From Streptomyces sp. NBC_00683 (GTDB lineage: Bacteria > Actinomycetota > Actinomycetes > Streptomycetales > Streptomycetaceae): DNA of 64,000 nt. A model generated the notes under the pieces. That model ran no database searches, was not told where the DNA came from, and was given only the letters and a program-made list of their open reading frames with translations. The stretch lies in NCBI RefSeq assembly GCF_036226745.1, contig NZ_CP109013.1, positions 2,666,001 to 2,730,000 of the forward strand, given 5' to 3'. The translations under genes and the position numbers were made by a program. Shown here piece by piece: positions 36,456-44,545 of this stretch; within the stretch, counting starts at the first letter, position 1, and each line of letters starts with the position of its first letter.

Positions 36456-38324
36456 ATGATCCGAACAAACAGAGCGGCGAGAGTCATCGTCGCCACGGCG
36501 CTCGCGACCGCAGGCCTGGCCGGGCTCTCCTCCGGTACCGCACAGGCGGCCGGCGAGACCGTGAACATCGTGCTGACCACGACGGACGACTCCGGCGGCC
36601 GCCATGTGACCCGCGGTCTCCAGGCGCAGACACCCGTCGCCTTCGGCGCGGGCAACGGCGGCTCGGGCACGAACATCACGGTCGACGAGAACACCCGGTA
36701 CCAGACCTTCACCGGCGGCGGCGCCTCGTTCACGGACACGGCGGCGTGGCTGATGAAGGGCAGCGGCGCGCTGAGCCAGGCGACCCGCGACGAGACGATG
36801 AAGAAGCTGTTCTCCCCCACGGACGGCATCGGGCTCTCGTTCGTACGCAACCCGATGGGCGGTTCCGACCTCGCGCGGTTCGGCTACACGTACGACGACA
36901 TGCCGGCCGGGCAGACGGACCCGAACCTCAACAACTTCTCGATCGCACATGATCTGCAGGACGTGCTGCCGCTCACCAAGCAGGCCAAGCAGCTCAACCC
37001 CGCCCTCACGACGGTCGCCTCCCCGTGGACCGCGCCGGCCTGGATGAAGGACAACGGGCAGCTGAACGGGGGCTGGCTGAAGGCCGAGAACTACGGCGCG
37101 TACGCCAACTACTTCGTGAAGTACCTCCAGGCCTACCGTGACCAGGGCGTCCCGGTCGACTACGTCACCGCGCAGAACGAGCCGACGTGCTGCTCCGGCT
37201 ACCCCTCCATGAGCTGGAACGGCTCGGGGCTCGCGTACTTCACCAAGAGCGAGCTGCTGCCCAAGCTCCAGTCCGCCGGCCTCGCCACCAAGGTGCTGGC
37301 CCACGACTGGAACTGGGACACCTACGACGCGTACGCCGCCGCGACGGTCGACGACGCCGCGGTGCGCAGCCACCCCAACTTCGGCGGGATCGCCTGGCAC
37401 GGCTACGGCGGAGACATCGCCAAGCAGACCACCGTGCACAACCAGTACCCGGGGCTGGACGCCTTCCAGACCGAGCACTCGGGCGGCACCTGGATCGCCG
37501 ACCAGCAGCGCGAGGACATGCTCAACATCATCGACTACACCCGCAACTGGGCGAAGTCGGTGACCAAGTGGTCGCTCGCCGTGGACCAGAACCGCGGCCC
37601 GCACAACGGCGGTTGCGGCACCTGCGACGGGCTGGTCACCGTGCACAACGGGGACAGCAGGCACGGCCAGGTCGACTACACCGTCGAGTACTACACGATG
37701 GGCCACCTGACCAAGTACGTCCGGCCGGGCGCCGCCCGCATCTCCTCCACCGCGAGCTCCACCGTGCCCAACGTGGCCTGGCGCAACCCTGACGGCTCCA
37801 AGGCCCTGATCGCCTACAACGGTTCGACGTCGGCTCAGCAGGTCACGGTCAACTGGGGCGGGCAGAGGTTCACCTACTCGCTGCCAGGACGCACCTCGGC
37901 GACGTTCACCTGGGCGGGCACCCAGTCCGGCTCCTCCGGAAGCTCGGGAGCCCTCGTCGGCACCGGGGGCAAGTGCCTGGACGCCACCGGCAACACCGGG
38001 GCGAACGGCACGCCCGTCCAGATCTGGGACTGCACGGGCGCCGCCAACCAGCGCTGGACGGTCTCGGGCGACGGCTCGATCAAGGTCCTGGGCGCCTGCC
38101 TGGACGTGACCTCGGGATCGACGGCCGACGGAGCAAAGGTCCAGCTGTACACCTGCAACGGGTCCGGGGCGCAGCGCTGGACGTACAACTCCTCGACCGG
38201 GGACGTGGTCAACACGGCCGCGGACAAGTGCCTCGACGTGACCGGCCAGTCCTCGGCGAACGGCGCCGTCACCCAGATCTGGACCTGCACCGGAGCCGCC
38301 AACCAGAAGTGGCGGCTCCAGTAG
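36456..38324 (+). CDS. Secreted GH30 glucanase with ricin-type CBM13
   Basis: 622 aa. Signal peptide (about 1-32), a GH30 barrel with side beta-domain (about 60-485) with acid/base E242 in TAQNEPTCCSGYPSM and nucleophile E340 in FQTEHSGGTW, a Gly/Ser linker, then a C-terminal CBM13 ricin-type trefoil with three QxW repeats (QRWTVSG, QRWTYNS, QKWRLQ). The closest activity in this layout is endo-beta-1,6-glucanase; glucosylceramidase or xylanase activities of other subfamilies are alternatives. Placement opposite the lacI gene and next to beta-1,3-glucanases supports attack on branched fungal or yeast beta-glucan. The ATG at 36456 was chosen for the signal peptide, with AAAGG upstream. It is convergent with cimA, 9 bp apart. 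Confidence 0.9.
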   Translation: MIRTNRAARVIVATALATAGLAGLSSGTAQAAGETVNIVLTTTDDSGGRHVTRGLQAQTPVAFGAGNGGSGTNITVDENTRYQTFTGGGASFTDTAAWLMKGSGALSQATRDETMKKLFSPTDGIGLSFVRNPMGGSDLARFGYTYDDMPAGQTDPNLNNFSIAHDLQDVLPLTKQAKQLNPALTTVASPWTAPAWMKDNGQLNGGWLKAENYGAYANYFVKYLQAYRDQGVPVDYVTAQNEPTCCSGYPSMSWNGSGLAYFTKSELLPKLQSAGLATKVLAHDWNWDTYDAYAAATVDDAAVRSHPNFGGIAWHGYGGDIAKQTTVHNQYPGLDAFQTEHSGGTWIADQQREDMLNIIDYTRNWAKSVTKWSLAVDQNRGPHNGGCGTCDGLVTVHNGDSRHGQVDYTVEYYTMGHLTKYVRPGAARISSTASSTVPNVAWRNPDGSKALIAYNGSTSAQQVTVNWGGQRFTYSLPGRTSATFTWAGTQSGSSGSSGALVGTGGKCLDATGNTGANGTPVQIWDCTGAANQRWTVSGDGSIKVLGACLDVTSGSTADGAKVQLYTCNGSGAQRWTYNSSTGDVVNTAADKCLDVTGQSSANGAVTQIWTCTGAANQKWRLQ

Positions 38325-38333
38325 GGACCGGTC

Positions 38334-39941
38334 CTAGTCGGTGGGCTCGACGCCGGCCCGCAGCAGACCGTAGGTGTACGCGTCCTCCAGGGCCTGCCAG
38401 GACGCGGCGATGACGTTCTCGGCCACGCCGACCGTCGCCCAGTCACCGGATCCGTCGCCCGTGGTGATCAGTACCCGGGTGGTGGATTCGGTGCCGGTGC
38501 GGCCCTCCAGGATGCGGACCTTGTAGTCGACCAGTTCCAGCTTGGCCAGCTGCGGGTAGATCCGCTCCAGACCGACGCGCAGCGCCCGGTCCAGGGCGTT
38601 GACCGGGCCGTTGCCCTCGGCCGTGGCGACGATCCGCTCACCCTTCGCCCAGAGCTTCACCGTCGCCTCGTTGGCGTGGGTGCCGTCGGGACGGTCCTCG
38701 ACGATCGCCCGCCAGGACTCGATGCGGAAGTAGCGGCGGGGCCTGCCTTCGACCTCCGTACGCAGCAGCAGCTCGAAGGACGCGTCGGCAGCCTCGTAGG
38801 TGTAGCCCTTGAGTTCGCGCTCCTTGACCCGCTCGACGACCCGCCCGACGAGCGCGCGGTCGTCGCCCAGGTCGATCCCGAGCTCCTTGCCCTTGAGCTC
38901 GATGGACGCACGGCCCGCCATGTCGGAGACGAGCATCCGCATGGTGTTGCCGACGAGTTCCGGGTCGATGTGCTGGTACAGGTCCGGGTCGACCTTGATC
39001 GCGGAGGCGTGCAGTCCGGCCTTGTGCGCGAAGGCCGAAACACCCACATAGGGCTGGTGGGTGGAGGGGGTGAGGTTGACGACCTCAGCGATGGCGTGCG
39101 AGATGCGGGTCATGTCGGCGAGCGCGCCCGCGGGCAGGACGGTCTTGCCGTACTTGAGTTCCAGCGCGGCCACGACGGGGAAGAGGTTGGCGTTGCCGAC
39201 CCGCTCGCCGTAGCCGTTCGCGGTGCACTGGACGTGGGTGGCGCCCGCGTCCACGGCGGCAAGGGTGTTGGCGACCGCGCAGCCGGTGTCGTCCTGGGCG
39301 TGGATGCCGAGGCGGGCACCGGTGTCGGCGAGGACGGTGGCGACGACCGCCTGGACCTGCGCGGGAAGCATGCCGCCGTTGGTGTCGCAGAGGATGACCA
39401 CGTCGGCGCCGGCCTCGTAGGCGGTGCGTACGACCGACTTGGCGTACTCGGGGTTGGCGCGGTAGCCGTCGAAGAAGTGCTCGCAGTCGACGAAGACCCG
39501 GCGGCCCTGTTCGCGGAGGTGGGAGACGGTGTCGCTGACCATCTCCAGGTTCTCCTCGAGGGTGGTGCGCAGGGCCAGTTCCACATGCCGGTCATGGGAC
39601 TTGGCGACCAGCGTGATCACCGGGGCGCCCGACGCGAGGAGGGCCTGGACCTGGGGGTCCTCGGCGGCCTTGCCGCCCGCTCTGCGGGTGGCGCCGAAGG
39701 CGACGAGCTGGGCGTGCCGGAACTCGATCTCCTGCTGCGCGCGGGCGAAGAACTCGGTGTCGCGGGGGTTGGCACCCGGCCAGCCGCCCTCGATGAAGCC
39801 CACACCGAAGTCGTCCAGATGCCGGGCGATGGTCAGCTTGTCCGCGACCGTCAGGTTGATGCCTTCACGCTGCGCACCGTCGCGCAGGGTGGTGTCGAAG
39901 ACATGGAAGCTGTCGTCGGAGGCCGTGGCCTTGGTGGTCAT
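38334..39941 (-). CDS. cimA: Citramalate synthase
   Basis: 535 aa. It condenses pyruvate and acetyl-CoA to (R)-citramalate, a threonine-independent route to 2-oxobutyrate and isoleucine. The N-terminal HMGL-like barrel has the metal/catalytic motif FDTTLRDGAQREG and the HxH-type IHAQDDTGCAVANT; HKAGLHASAI follows, and the C-terminal LeuA regulatory domain (about 400-525) binds the effector. The length and the DTTLRDGAQ variant fit CimA rather than LeuA. ATG at 39941 has AGGAG about 10 bases upstream. A terminator-like attenuator with a short Ile-Ile leader ORF precedes it. Confidence 0.92.
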   Translation of the reverse strand: MTTKATASDDSFHVFDTTLRDGAQREGINLTVADKLTIARHLDDFGVGFIEGGWPGANPRDTEFFARAQQEIEFRHAQLVAFGATRRAGGKAAEDPQVQALLASGAPVITLVAKSHDRHVELALRTTLEENLEMVSDTVSHLREQGRRVFVDCEHFFDGYRANPEYAKSVVRTAYEAGADVVILCDTNGGMLPAQVQAVVATVLADTGARLGIHAQDDTGCAVANTLAAVDAGATHVQCTANGYGERVGNANLFPVVAALELKYGKTVLPAGALADMTRISHAIAEVVNLTPSTHQPYVGVSAFAHKAGLHASAIKVDPDLYQHIDPELVGNTMRMLVSDMAGRASIELKGKELGIDLGDDRALVGRVVERVKERELKGYTYEAADASFELLLRTEVEGRPRRYFRIESWRAIVEDRPDGTHANEATVKLWAKGERIVATAEGNGPVNALDRALRVGLERIYPQLAKLELVDYKVRILEGRTGTESTTRVLITTGDGSGDWATVGVAENVIAASWQALEDAYTYGLLRAGVEPTD

Positions 39942-40043
39942 GCTGTCTGACTCCTGTCGGGTGAGCGGATCCGGACGAATCGGCTCCACTTGCCCCCATC
40001 ATCTCGCGTGCCTCGCCCCGGCCGTGGTGGGGGCCGGAAAACG

Positions 40044-40069
40044 AAAAAACCCCTCGCGGGTGCGAGAGG
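40044..40069 (-). promoter_or_regulatory. Attenuator terminator upstream of cimA
   Basis: On the minus strand CCTCTCGC, short loop, GCGAGGGG, then six T (40049-40044), about 100 bp before the cimA start and 56 bp after the leader ORF's stop. A stem plus U-tract inside a leader is the layout of amino-acid attenuators. Confidence 0.6.
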
Positions 40070-40124
40070 TCTGCGCGCGGGTCTGGGGCACGATGTCCGT
40101 GCCGTACGTGGTGGTACGGGACGG

Positions 40125-40160
40125 TCACTGCGGACCGGCGCGCCTGCTGCCGATAATCAT
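40125..40160 (-). CDS. Possible leader peptide of cimA (MIIGSRRAGPQ)
   Basis: 11-codon open frame with Ile-Ile at codons 2-3, ending upstream of the attenuator hairpin. cimA supplies isoleucine precursors, so isoleucine starvation could stall a ribosome here. No ribosome site is visible, so translation is uncertain. Confidence 0.35.
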   Translation of the reverse strand: MIIGSRRAGPQ

Positions 40161-40238
40161 GGCGAACGAGGACACGGCAGCAGTCTGGCACAGGACCGCC
40201 GCCGCACCCTGCGCCGTCTCAGGATGCGGGCGTGACGC

Positions 40239-40889
40239 TCATCGCTCCGGCTGCTCCGTCCCGTCACGTTCCGGTGGAAGCGTTCGCCGGAGCAGCGAGT
40301 CCCGCAGGAACTCCCGCACGTGGGTCAGTACCTGTTCTCGGCCGGTACCGGGGATACCGACGGCGACATGGACGCTGAAGCCGTCCAGCAGAGCGCGCAG
40401 CCGGGCGGCGAAGCGGTCCGGGTCGACAGCACGGAACTCGCCGCGCGAGATGCCCTCGGCCAGCAGTGCCACCAGGTCCCGGTGCCAGGCCCCCTCGATC
40501 GTGGCCTGCCGCCCGCGCGCGTCGGCATCGGCGTTCTGCGAGCGGTTCCAGACCTCCAGCCAGAGCGTCCAGTGGGGGTCGCGCGGCCCCTCGGGCACGT
40601 ACAGGCGCACGTACGCGTCGAGCCGCTCGGCGGCGGGCGCCTGCCGGGAGAGCAGGGCACCGCGCTCGGCACCGAGCCGGCCCTCGCTCCACTCCAGGGT
40701 CTGCAGCAGGAGCTCGTCCTTGGTCCGGAAGTAGTACAGCAGGTGTCCGCTGCTCATCCCGACCTCCTGCCCGAGCCCGGTCATGGTCAGCCCGCCGAGC
40801 CCGCGCTCGGCGATGGTCGCCATGGCGGCGCCGAGCAGGGACTCACGGGGCGGGGCGGTGTTGCGCCGCCGGCCGGGGGGCGGGGTCAT
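40239..40889 (-). CDS. TetR-family regulator
   Basis: 216 aa. The N-terminal HTH (about 15-60) includes MTGLGQEVGMSSGHLLYYFRTKDELLLQTL, the usual TetR DNA-recognition helix. The C-terminal domain is BetI-like (LRALLDGFSVHVAVG). It lies 57 bp downstream of the agmatine deiminase gene in the same direction and is the last gene of the ureAB-ureC-aguA-tetR set, so it probably controls this operon. Confidence 0.88.
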   Translation of the reverse strand: MTPPPGRRRNTAPPRESLLGAAMATIAERGLGGLTMTGLGQEVGMSSGHLLYYFRTKDELLLQTLEWSEGRLGAERGALLSRQAPAAERLDAYVRLYVPEGPRDPHWTLWLEVWNRSQNADADARGRQATIEGAWHRDLVALLAEGISRGEFRAVDPDRFAARLRALLDGFSVHVAVGIPGTGREQVLTHVREFLRDSLLRRTLPPERDGTEQPER

Positions 40890-40946
40890 GCCGCGGCCGG
40901 CGCGCTGAGCATCTCGTTCACCCGTACGTTCTACCGGATCGGCCGG

Positions 40947-41972
40947 TCAGCCACCTACCGCGGGCTGCTGCTGCGTGATGCAGTGGATACCGCCGCCGCC
41001 CGCGAAGATCGCACGGGCGTCGACGAGGGTCACGGTGCGCCCGGGGTACAGCCGCCGGAAGATGCCCGCCGCGATCTCGTCGCGGGGGTCGTTGAAGCCG
41101 CACAGCACGACGCCGCCGTTGCACACGTAGTGGTTGATGTAGGAGTAGTCGACCCAGTGGCCGTCCTCGTCCCGCACCGCGGTCGGGGCCGGTACCTCGA
41201 CGATCCGCAGGGCACGGCCCTGCGCGTCGGTACTGGAGCGGAGCAGCTCCACGTTCTCCTTGCAGAGCTCGTGGTCGGGGTGGGACGGGTCCGGCTGGGT
41301 GTGGACGGCCACGACGCCCGGGCCGGCGAACGCGGCGACGATGTCGACATGGCCGAGGGTGCCGAAGCCGTGGGGCGGATAGTCTCCGGTCAGGCCGCGC
41401 TTCAGCCAGATCGCCTTCGTGGTGCCGAGCTTGGCGTGTATCTCGGCCTCGACCAGCTCCCTGGTCCAGCCCGGATTCCGCTCGGGGCCGAGCTGCACGG
41501 TCTCGGTGAGCAGGACGGTGCCCTCACCGTCGACGTGGATGCCGCCGCCCTCGTTGACCAGGGGCGAGCTGTGCACCGGGACGCCGGCGAGGTCCGCGAC
41601 ATGGCGGGCGATCTTCGCGTCGTGCTCCCAGGTGGCCCAGTCCTGCGCACCCCAGCCGTTGAAGATCCAGTCCACCGCGGCCAGTCGGCTGCCGTCGGTG
41701 ACGAAGGTCGGCCCGATGTCGCGCATCCAGGCGTCGTCCAGATCGCGTTCGACCAGCTCGATGTCCGGGCCGAGGCAGGCGCGGGCATCCTGCGACTGGC
41801 CGGTCGGGACGACCATGGTCACCGGCTCGAAGCGGCGCACGGCCCGGGCCACGGCGGCCCACGCCTCGCGGGACTCGGCCAGGTCGTCACCGGTGAACGT
41901 GGCGTTGGGGCCCGGCCAGGCCATCCAGGTGCGTTCGTGCGGGGCCCACTCGGCCGGCATACGGAAGGTCAT
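40947..41972 (-). CDS. aguA: Agmatine deiminase
   Basis: 341 aa. It hydrolyses agmatine to N-carbamoylputrescine and ammonia. Motifs of the porphyromonas-type PAD fold: PHERTWMAWPG, DDAWMRDIGPTFV, NGWGAQDW, NEGGGIHVDGEG, GHVDIVAAF and the nucleophile C331 in GGGGIHCITQQQP. The start at 41972 has AGGAG 9 bases upstream and matches family length; an upstream ATG lies in a 15-bp tandem repeat. No N-carbamoylputrescine amidase (aguB) follows; instead the upstream genes encode urease-like subunits. Confidence 0.92.
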   Translation of the reverse strand: MTFRMPAEWAPHERTWMAWPGPNATFTGDDLAESREAWAAVARAVRRFEPVTMVVPTGQSQDARACLGPDIELVERDLDDAWMRDIGPTFVTDGSRLAAVDWIFNGWGAQDWATWEHDAKIARHVADLAGVPVHSSPLVNEGGGIHVDGEGTVLLTETVQLGPERNPGWTRELVEAEIHAKLGTTKAIWLKRGLTGDYPPHGFGTLGHVDIVAAFAGPGVVAVHTQPDPSHPDHELCKENVELLRSSTDAQGRALRIVEVPAPTAVRDEDGHWVDYSYINHYVCNGGVVLCGFNDPRDEIAAGIFRRLYPGRTVTLVDARAIFAGGGGIHCITQQQPAVGG

Positions 41973-41996
41973 GTCGTCGGACTCCTGAGGCTGTGT

Positions 41997-42026
41997 TCTC
42001 GAAGCGCTGTGTCTCGAAGCGCTGTG
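41997..42026. repeat. 15-bp tandem repeat, two copies
   Basis: tctcgaagcgctgtg at 41997-42011 and 42012-42026, between ureC and aguA. Confidence 0.85.
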
Positions 42027-42029
42027 CAT

Positions 42030-43712
42030 TTACAGGAAGTAGAGGCGGTTGAGCGAGATCGAGTCGGCGGGTTCGGACCGCACCGGGGCCCCGTCCAGCG
42101 TCACCAGGCCGCTGTCCCCGTCCACCCCCACGTCCCCGATCCGGGAGTTGAACCGGAGGTTTGCCGGGCCGATGGAGCGGGTGCCGCGTACCGCGACCCT
42201 GCGCCGTCGCGTCGGCATCAGGTCGGAGCCGAGATCGGTCGCGGCCTTCGCCACGAAGGCCACCGAGATGTCGGCCGGGGTCGCGCCGTGCCCGCCGAAC
42301 AGCGGCCCCAGGACCAGTGGTTCGCAGGTGTCGGTCGCCGCGTTGGGGTCGCCCGTCACTCCCCAGGCGGGGAAGCCCGACTTCAGTACCATCTGCGGCT
42401 TCGCGCCGAAGAACTGCGGCTTCCACAGCACGATGTCGGCGAGTTTGCCCACCTCGATCGAGCCGACCTCGTCCGCGAGGCCGTGCGCGATGGCCGGGTT
42501 GATCGTCAGCTTCGCCACGTAGCGCAGCACCCGGGCGTTGTCGTCATGCGGGCCGTCGCCCTCCATCGGGCCCAGCTCGGCCTTCATCTTGCCGGCCATG
42601 GCGAAGGTGCGGCGCACGGTCTCGCCCGCACGTCCCATCCCCTGCGCATCCGACGAGGTGATGCCGATCGCACCGAGGTCGTGCAGCACATCCTCGGCGC
42701 CCATCGTCCCGGCCCTGATCCGGTCGCGCGCCATGGCGGCGTCACCGGGCAGGTCGGTCTTGAGGTCGTGCACGGAGACGATCATCCCGTAGTGCTCGGC
42801 CACCGCGTCACGGCCGAACGGCAGGGTCGGATTGGTGGAGGAGCCGATGACGTTCGGAACGCCCGCCATCTTCAGCACGTTCGGTACGTGTCCGCCGCCG
42901 CAGCCCTCGATGTGGAAGGCGTGGATCGTCCGGCCGTCCAGGACGCGCAGGGTGTCCTCCACGGACAGGCATTCGTTCAGCCCGTCGCTGTGCAGGGCGA
43001 CCTGGACGTCGTGTTCCTCCGCGACCCGCAGGGCGGTGTCCAGGGCGCGGGTGTGCGCGCCCATGTCCTCGTGCACCTTGAAGCCGGACGCGCCGCCCTC
43101 GGCTAGCGCCTCCACCAGCGGCGCGCCGTCGGAGGACGAACCGCGGGCCAGGAAGCCGATGTTGACCGGCCAGGCGTCGAAGGCGTTGAAGGCGTGGCGC
43201 AGCGCCCACGGCGAGTTGACGCCGACACCCCAGACCGGGCCGAACTCCTGGCCGATGACCGTGGTGACACCGGAGGCGAGCGACGCCTCCATGATGCGCG
43301 GCGAGAGCAGATGGACATGGGTGTCGACGGCGCCGGCCGTGGCGATCATGCCTTCGCCGGAGACGATGCTGGTGCCCGTACCCACGACGACGTCCACGCC
43401 GTCGAGCGTGTCCGGGTTGCCGGCCCGTCCGATCGAACAGATCCGTCCCTCGCGGATGCCGATGGAGACCTTCCGGATGCCCTGAGCCGCGTCGATGACC
43501 AGCACGTTGCTGATGACGACGTCGCAGGTGTCCCGGACGGCTGCGGCCTTGAGGTGCAGCCCGTCCCGCGCGGTCTTGCCGAATCCGGCCAGGAACTCGT
43601 CGCCGTGCTGCTGTGCGTCCGACTCGACGCGCACCACCAGGCCGGAGTCGCCGAGTACGACCCGGTCCCCGGCGCGCGGCCCGTGGACCGATGCGTATGC
43701 GTACGGATCCAT
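42030..43712 (-). CDS. Urease alpha-subunit-like amidohydrolase (UreC paralogue)
   Basis: 560 aa, full UreC length. Nickel ligands by motif are kept: DTHVH, the carbamylated Lys in GFKVHEDMG, ALHSDGLNE, EGCGGGH and the Asp of SSDAQGMGR. The mobile-flap motif VCHHL of classical ureases reads SVHDL here: the flap Cys is Val314, the catalytic His is kept (H315) and the next His is Asp316. The first His loop also differs (HVHLLSPRIME rather than HIHFICPQQ). No accessory ureDEFG is in the window. It overlaps the fused gamma/beta gene by 1 base. It may be a low-activity urease, or act on another ureido compound such as N-carbamoylputrescine made by the neighbouring deiminase; that is inference. Confidence 0.85.
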   Translation of the reverse strand: MDPYAYASVHGPRAGDRVVLGDSGLVVRVESDAQQHGDEFLAGFGKTARDGLHLKAAAVRDTCDVVISNVLVIDAAQGIRKVSIGIREGRICSIGRAGNPDTLDGVDVVVGTGTSIVSGEGMIATAGAVDTHVHLLSPRIMEASLASGVTTVIGQEFGPVWGVGVNSPWALRHAFNAFDAWPVNIGFLARGSSSDGAPLVEALAEGGASGFKVHEDMGAHTRALDTALRVAEEHDVQVALHSDGLNECLSVEDTLRVLDGRTIHAFHIEGCGGGHVPNVLKMAGVPNVIGSSTNPTLPFGRDAVAEHYGMIVSVHDLKTDLPGDAAMARDRIRAGTMGAEDVLHDLGAIGITSSDAQGMGRAGETVRRTFAMAGKMKAELGPMEGDGPHDDNARVLRYVAKLTINPAIAHGLADEVGSIEVGKLADIVLWKPQFFGAKPQMVLKSGFPAWGVTGDPNAATDTCEPLVLGPLFGGHGATPADISVAFVAKAATDLGSDLMPTRRRRVAVRGTRSIGPANLRFNSRIGDVGVDGDSGLVTLDGAPVRSEPADSISLNRLYFL

Positions 43713-44410
43713 CAGGCGTCGCCCCCCGCTCCCAGATAGCCGCAGGCCACCGCACGTCGCAGGGCCTCCTCCTTCGCACCCGGCGCGTCCAGCGGGCCGT
43801 CGACCAGGCCGGCGAAGCCGATCGCGATCCGGGCTCCGCCGATCGGGAGCAGGCCGACCTCGGCCTCGCCGCCAGGGTCGAACCGGACCGAGGAACCGGC
43901 AGGAACGCACAGCCGCATGCCGTACGCCGCCGCCCGGTCGAAGGCGAGCCGCGGATTGGCCTCGAAGAAGTGGAAGTGCGAGGTGACGCTGACCGGGACG
44001 GTCGCGGTGTTGCGTACGGTCAGCCGGAGTTGCGGCGCCTGTTCGGCGTGCGGCGGCGCCGGCAGGACCGCGCCGGGGGCGCCGTCACCCAGCCGGATCC
44101 CGGTGCCTGCGCCGATGGGATCGGGCACGACGGCCATCCGCGATCCGTCGTCGAAGACCGCTTCCACATGCACCTCGGTGACCACGTCCGCCACTCCGGG
44201 CAGCACGTCGTCGGGTCCGAGCACGCTCCGCGCGGCCGAGATCGCCTCCGCGAGCCGTCGCCCGTCGCGGGCCGCCTCGCAGACGGTGTCCGCGACGAGC
44301 GCGGTCGCCTCGGGGACATTGAGCCTCAGCCCACGTGCCCGGCGTGCCCGCGCCAGTTCAGCGGCTCCGAAGAGCAGCAGCCGGTCCCGCTCGGTCGGGG
44401 TCAGTCGCAC
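43712..44410 (-). CDS. Fused urease gamma-beta subunit (UreAB)
   Basis: 232 aa. The first about 100 residues match urease gamma (LTPTERDRLLLFGAAELARARRARGLRLNVPEATALVAD), the rest urease beta (VRNTATVPVSVTSHFHFFEANPRLAFDRAAAYGMRL). Fusion of A and B occurs in some ureases (for example Helicobacter). GTG at 44410 has AGAGGTG 6 bases upstream. It is the first gene of the operon and divergent from an NCS1 permease. Confidence 0.88.
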   Translation of the reverse strand: MRLTPTERDRLLLFGAAELARARRARGLRLNVPEATALVADTVCEAARDGRRLAEAISAARSVLGPDDVLPGVADVVTEVHVEAVFDDGSRMAVVPDPIGAGTGIRLGDGAPGAVLPAPPHAEQAPQLRLTVRNTATVPVSVTSHFHFFEANPRLAFDRAAAYGMRLCVPAGSSVRFDPGGEAEVGLLPIGGARIAIGFAGLVDGPLDAPGAKEEALRRAVACGYLGAGGDA

Positions 44411-44545
44411 GTCACCACACCTCTCGTTTGACCATCACTCTAACCATGACTTCTCCGCATCAGGAAGACCGAGACCATTGACGGGTCATGCTGGGTTGCG
44501 TCACATTGAGCAGCACTCAAATAGTCGAACGTCAGGGGCGGCCTC
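44411..44545. promoter_or_regulatory. Divergent promoter region ureAB / NCS1 permease
   Basis: A plausible plus-strand promoter is TTGACG (44478-44483), 17-bp spacer, TCACAT (44501-44506), about 40 bp before the permease ATG. Confidence 0.45.

Noticed and set aside
40320..43106. 928-codon open frame on the plus strand
   Set aside because: Antisense to tetR, aguA and ureC, all of which have clear motifs; composition is shadow-like.
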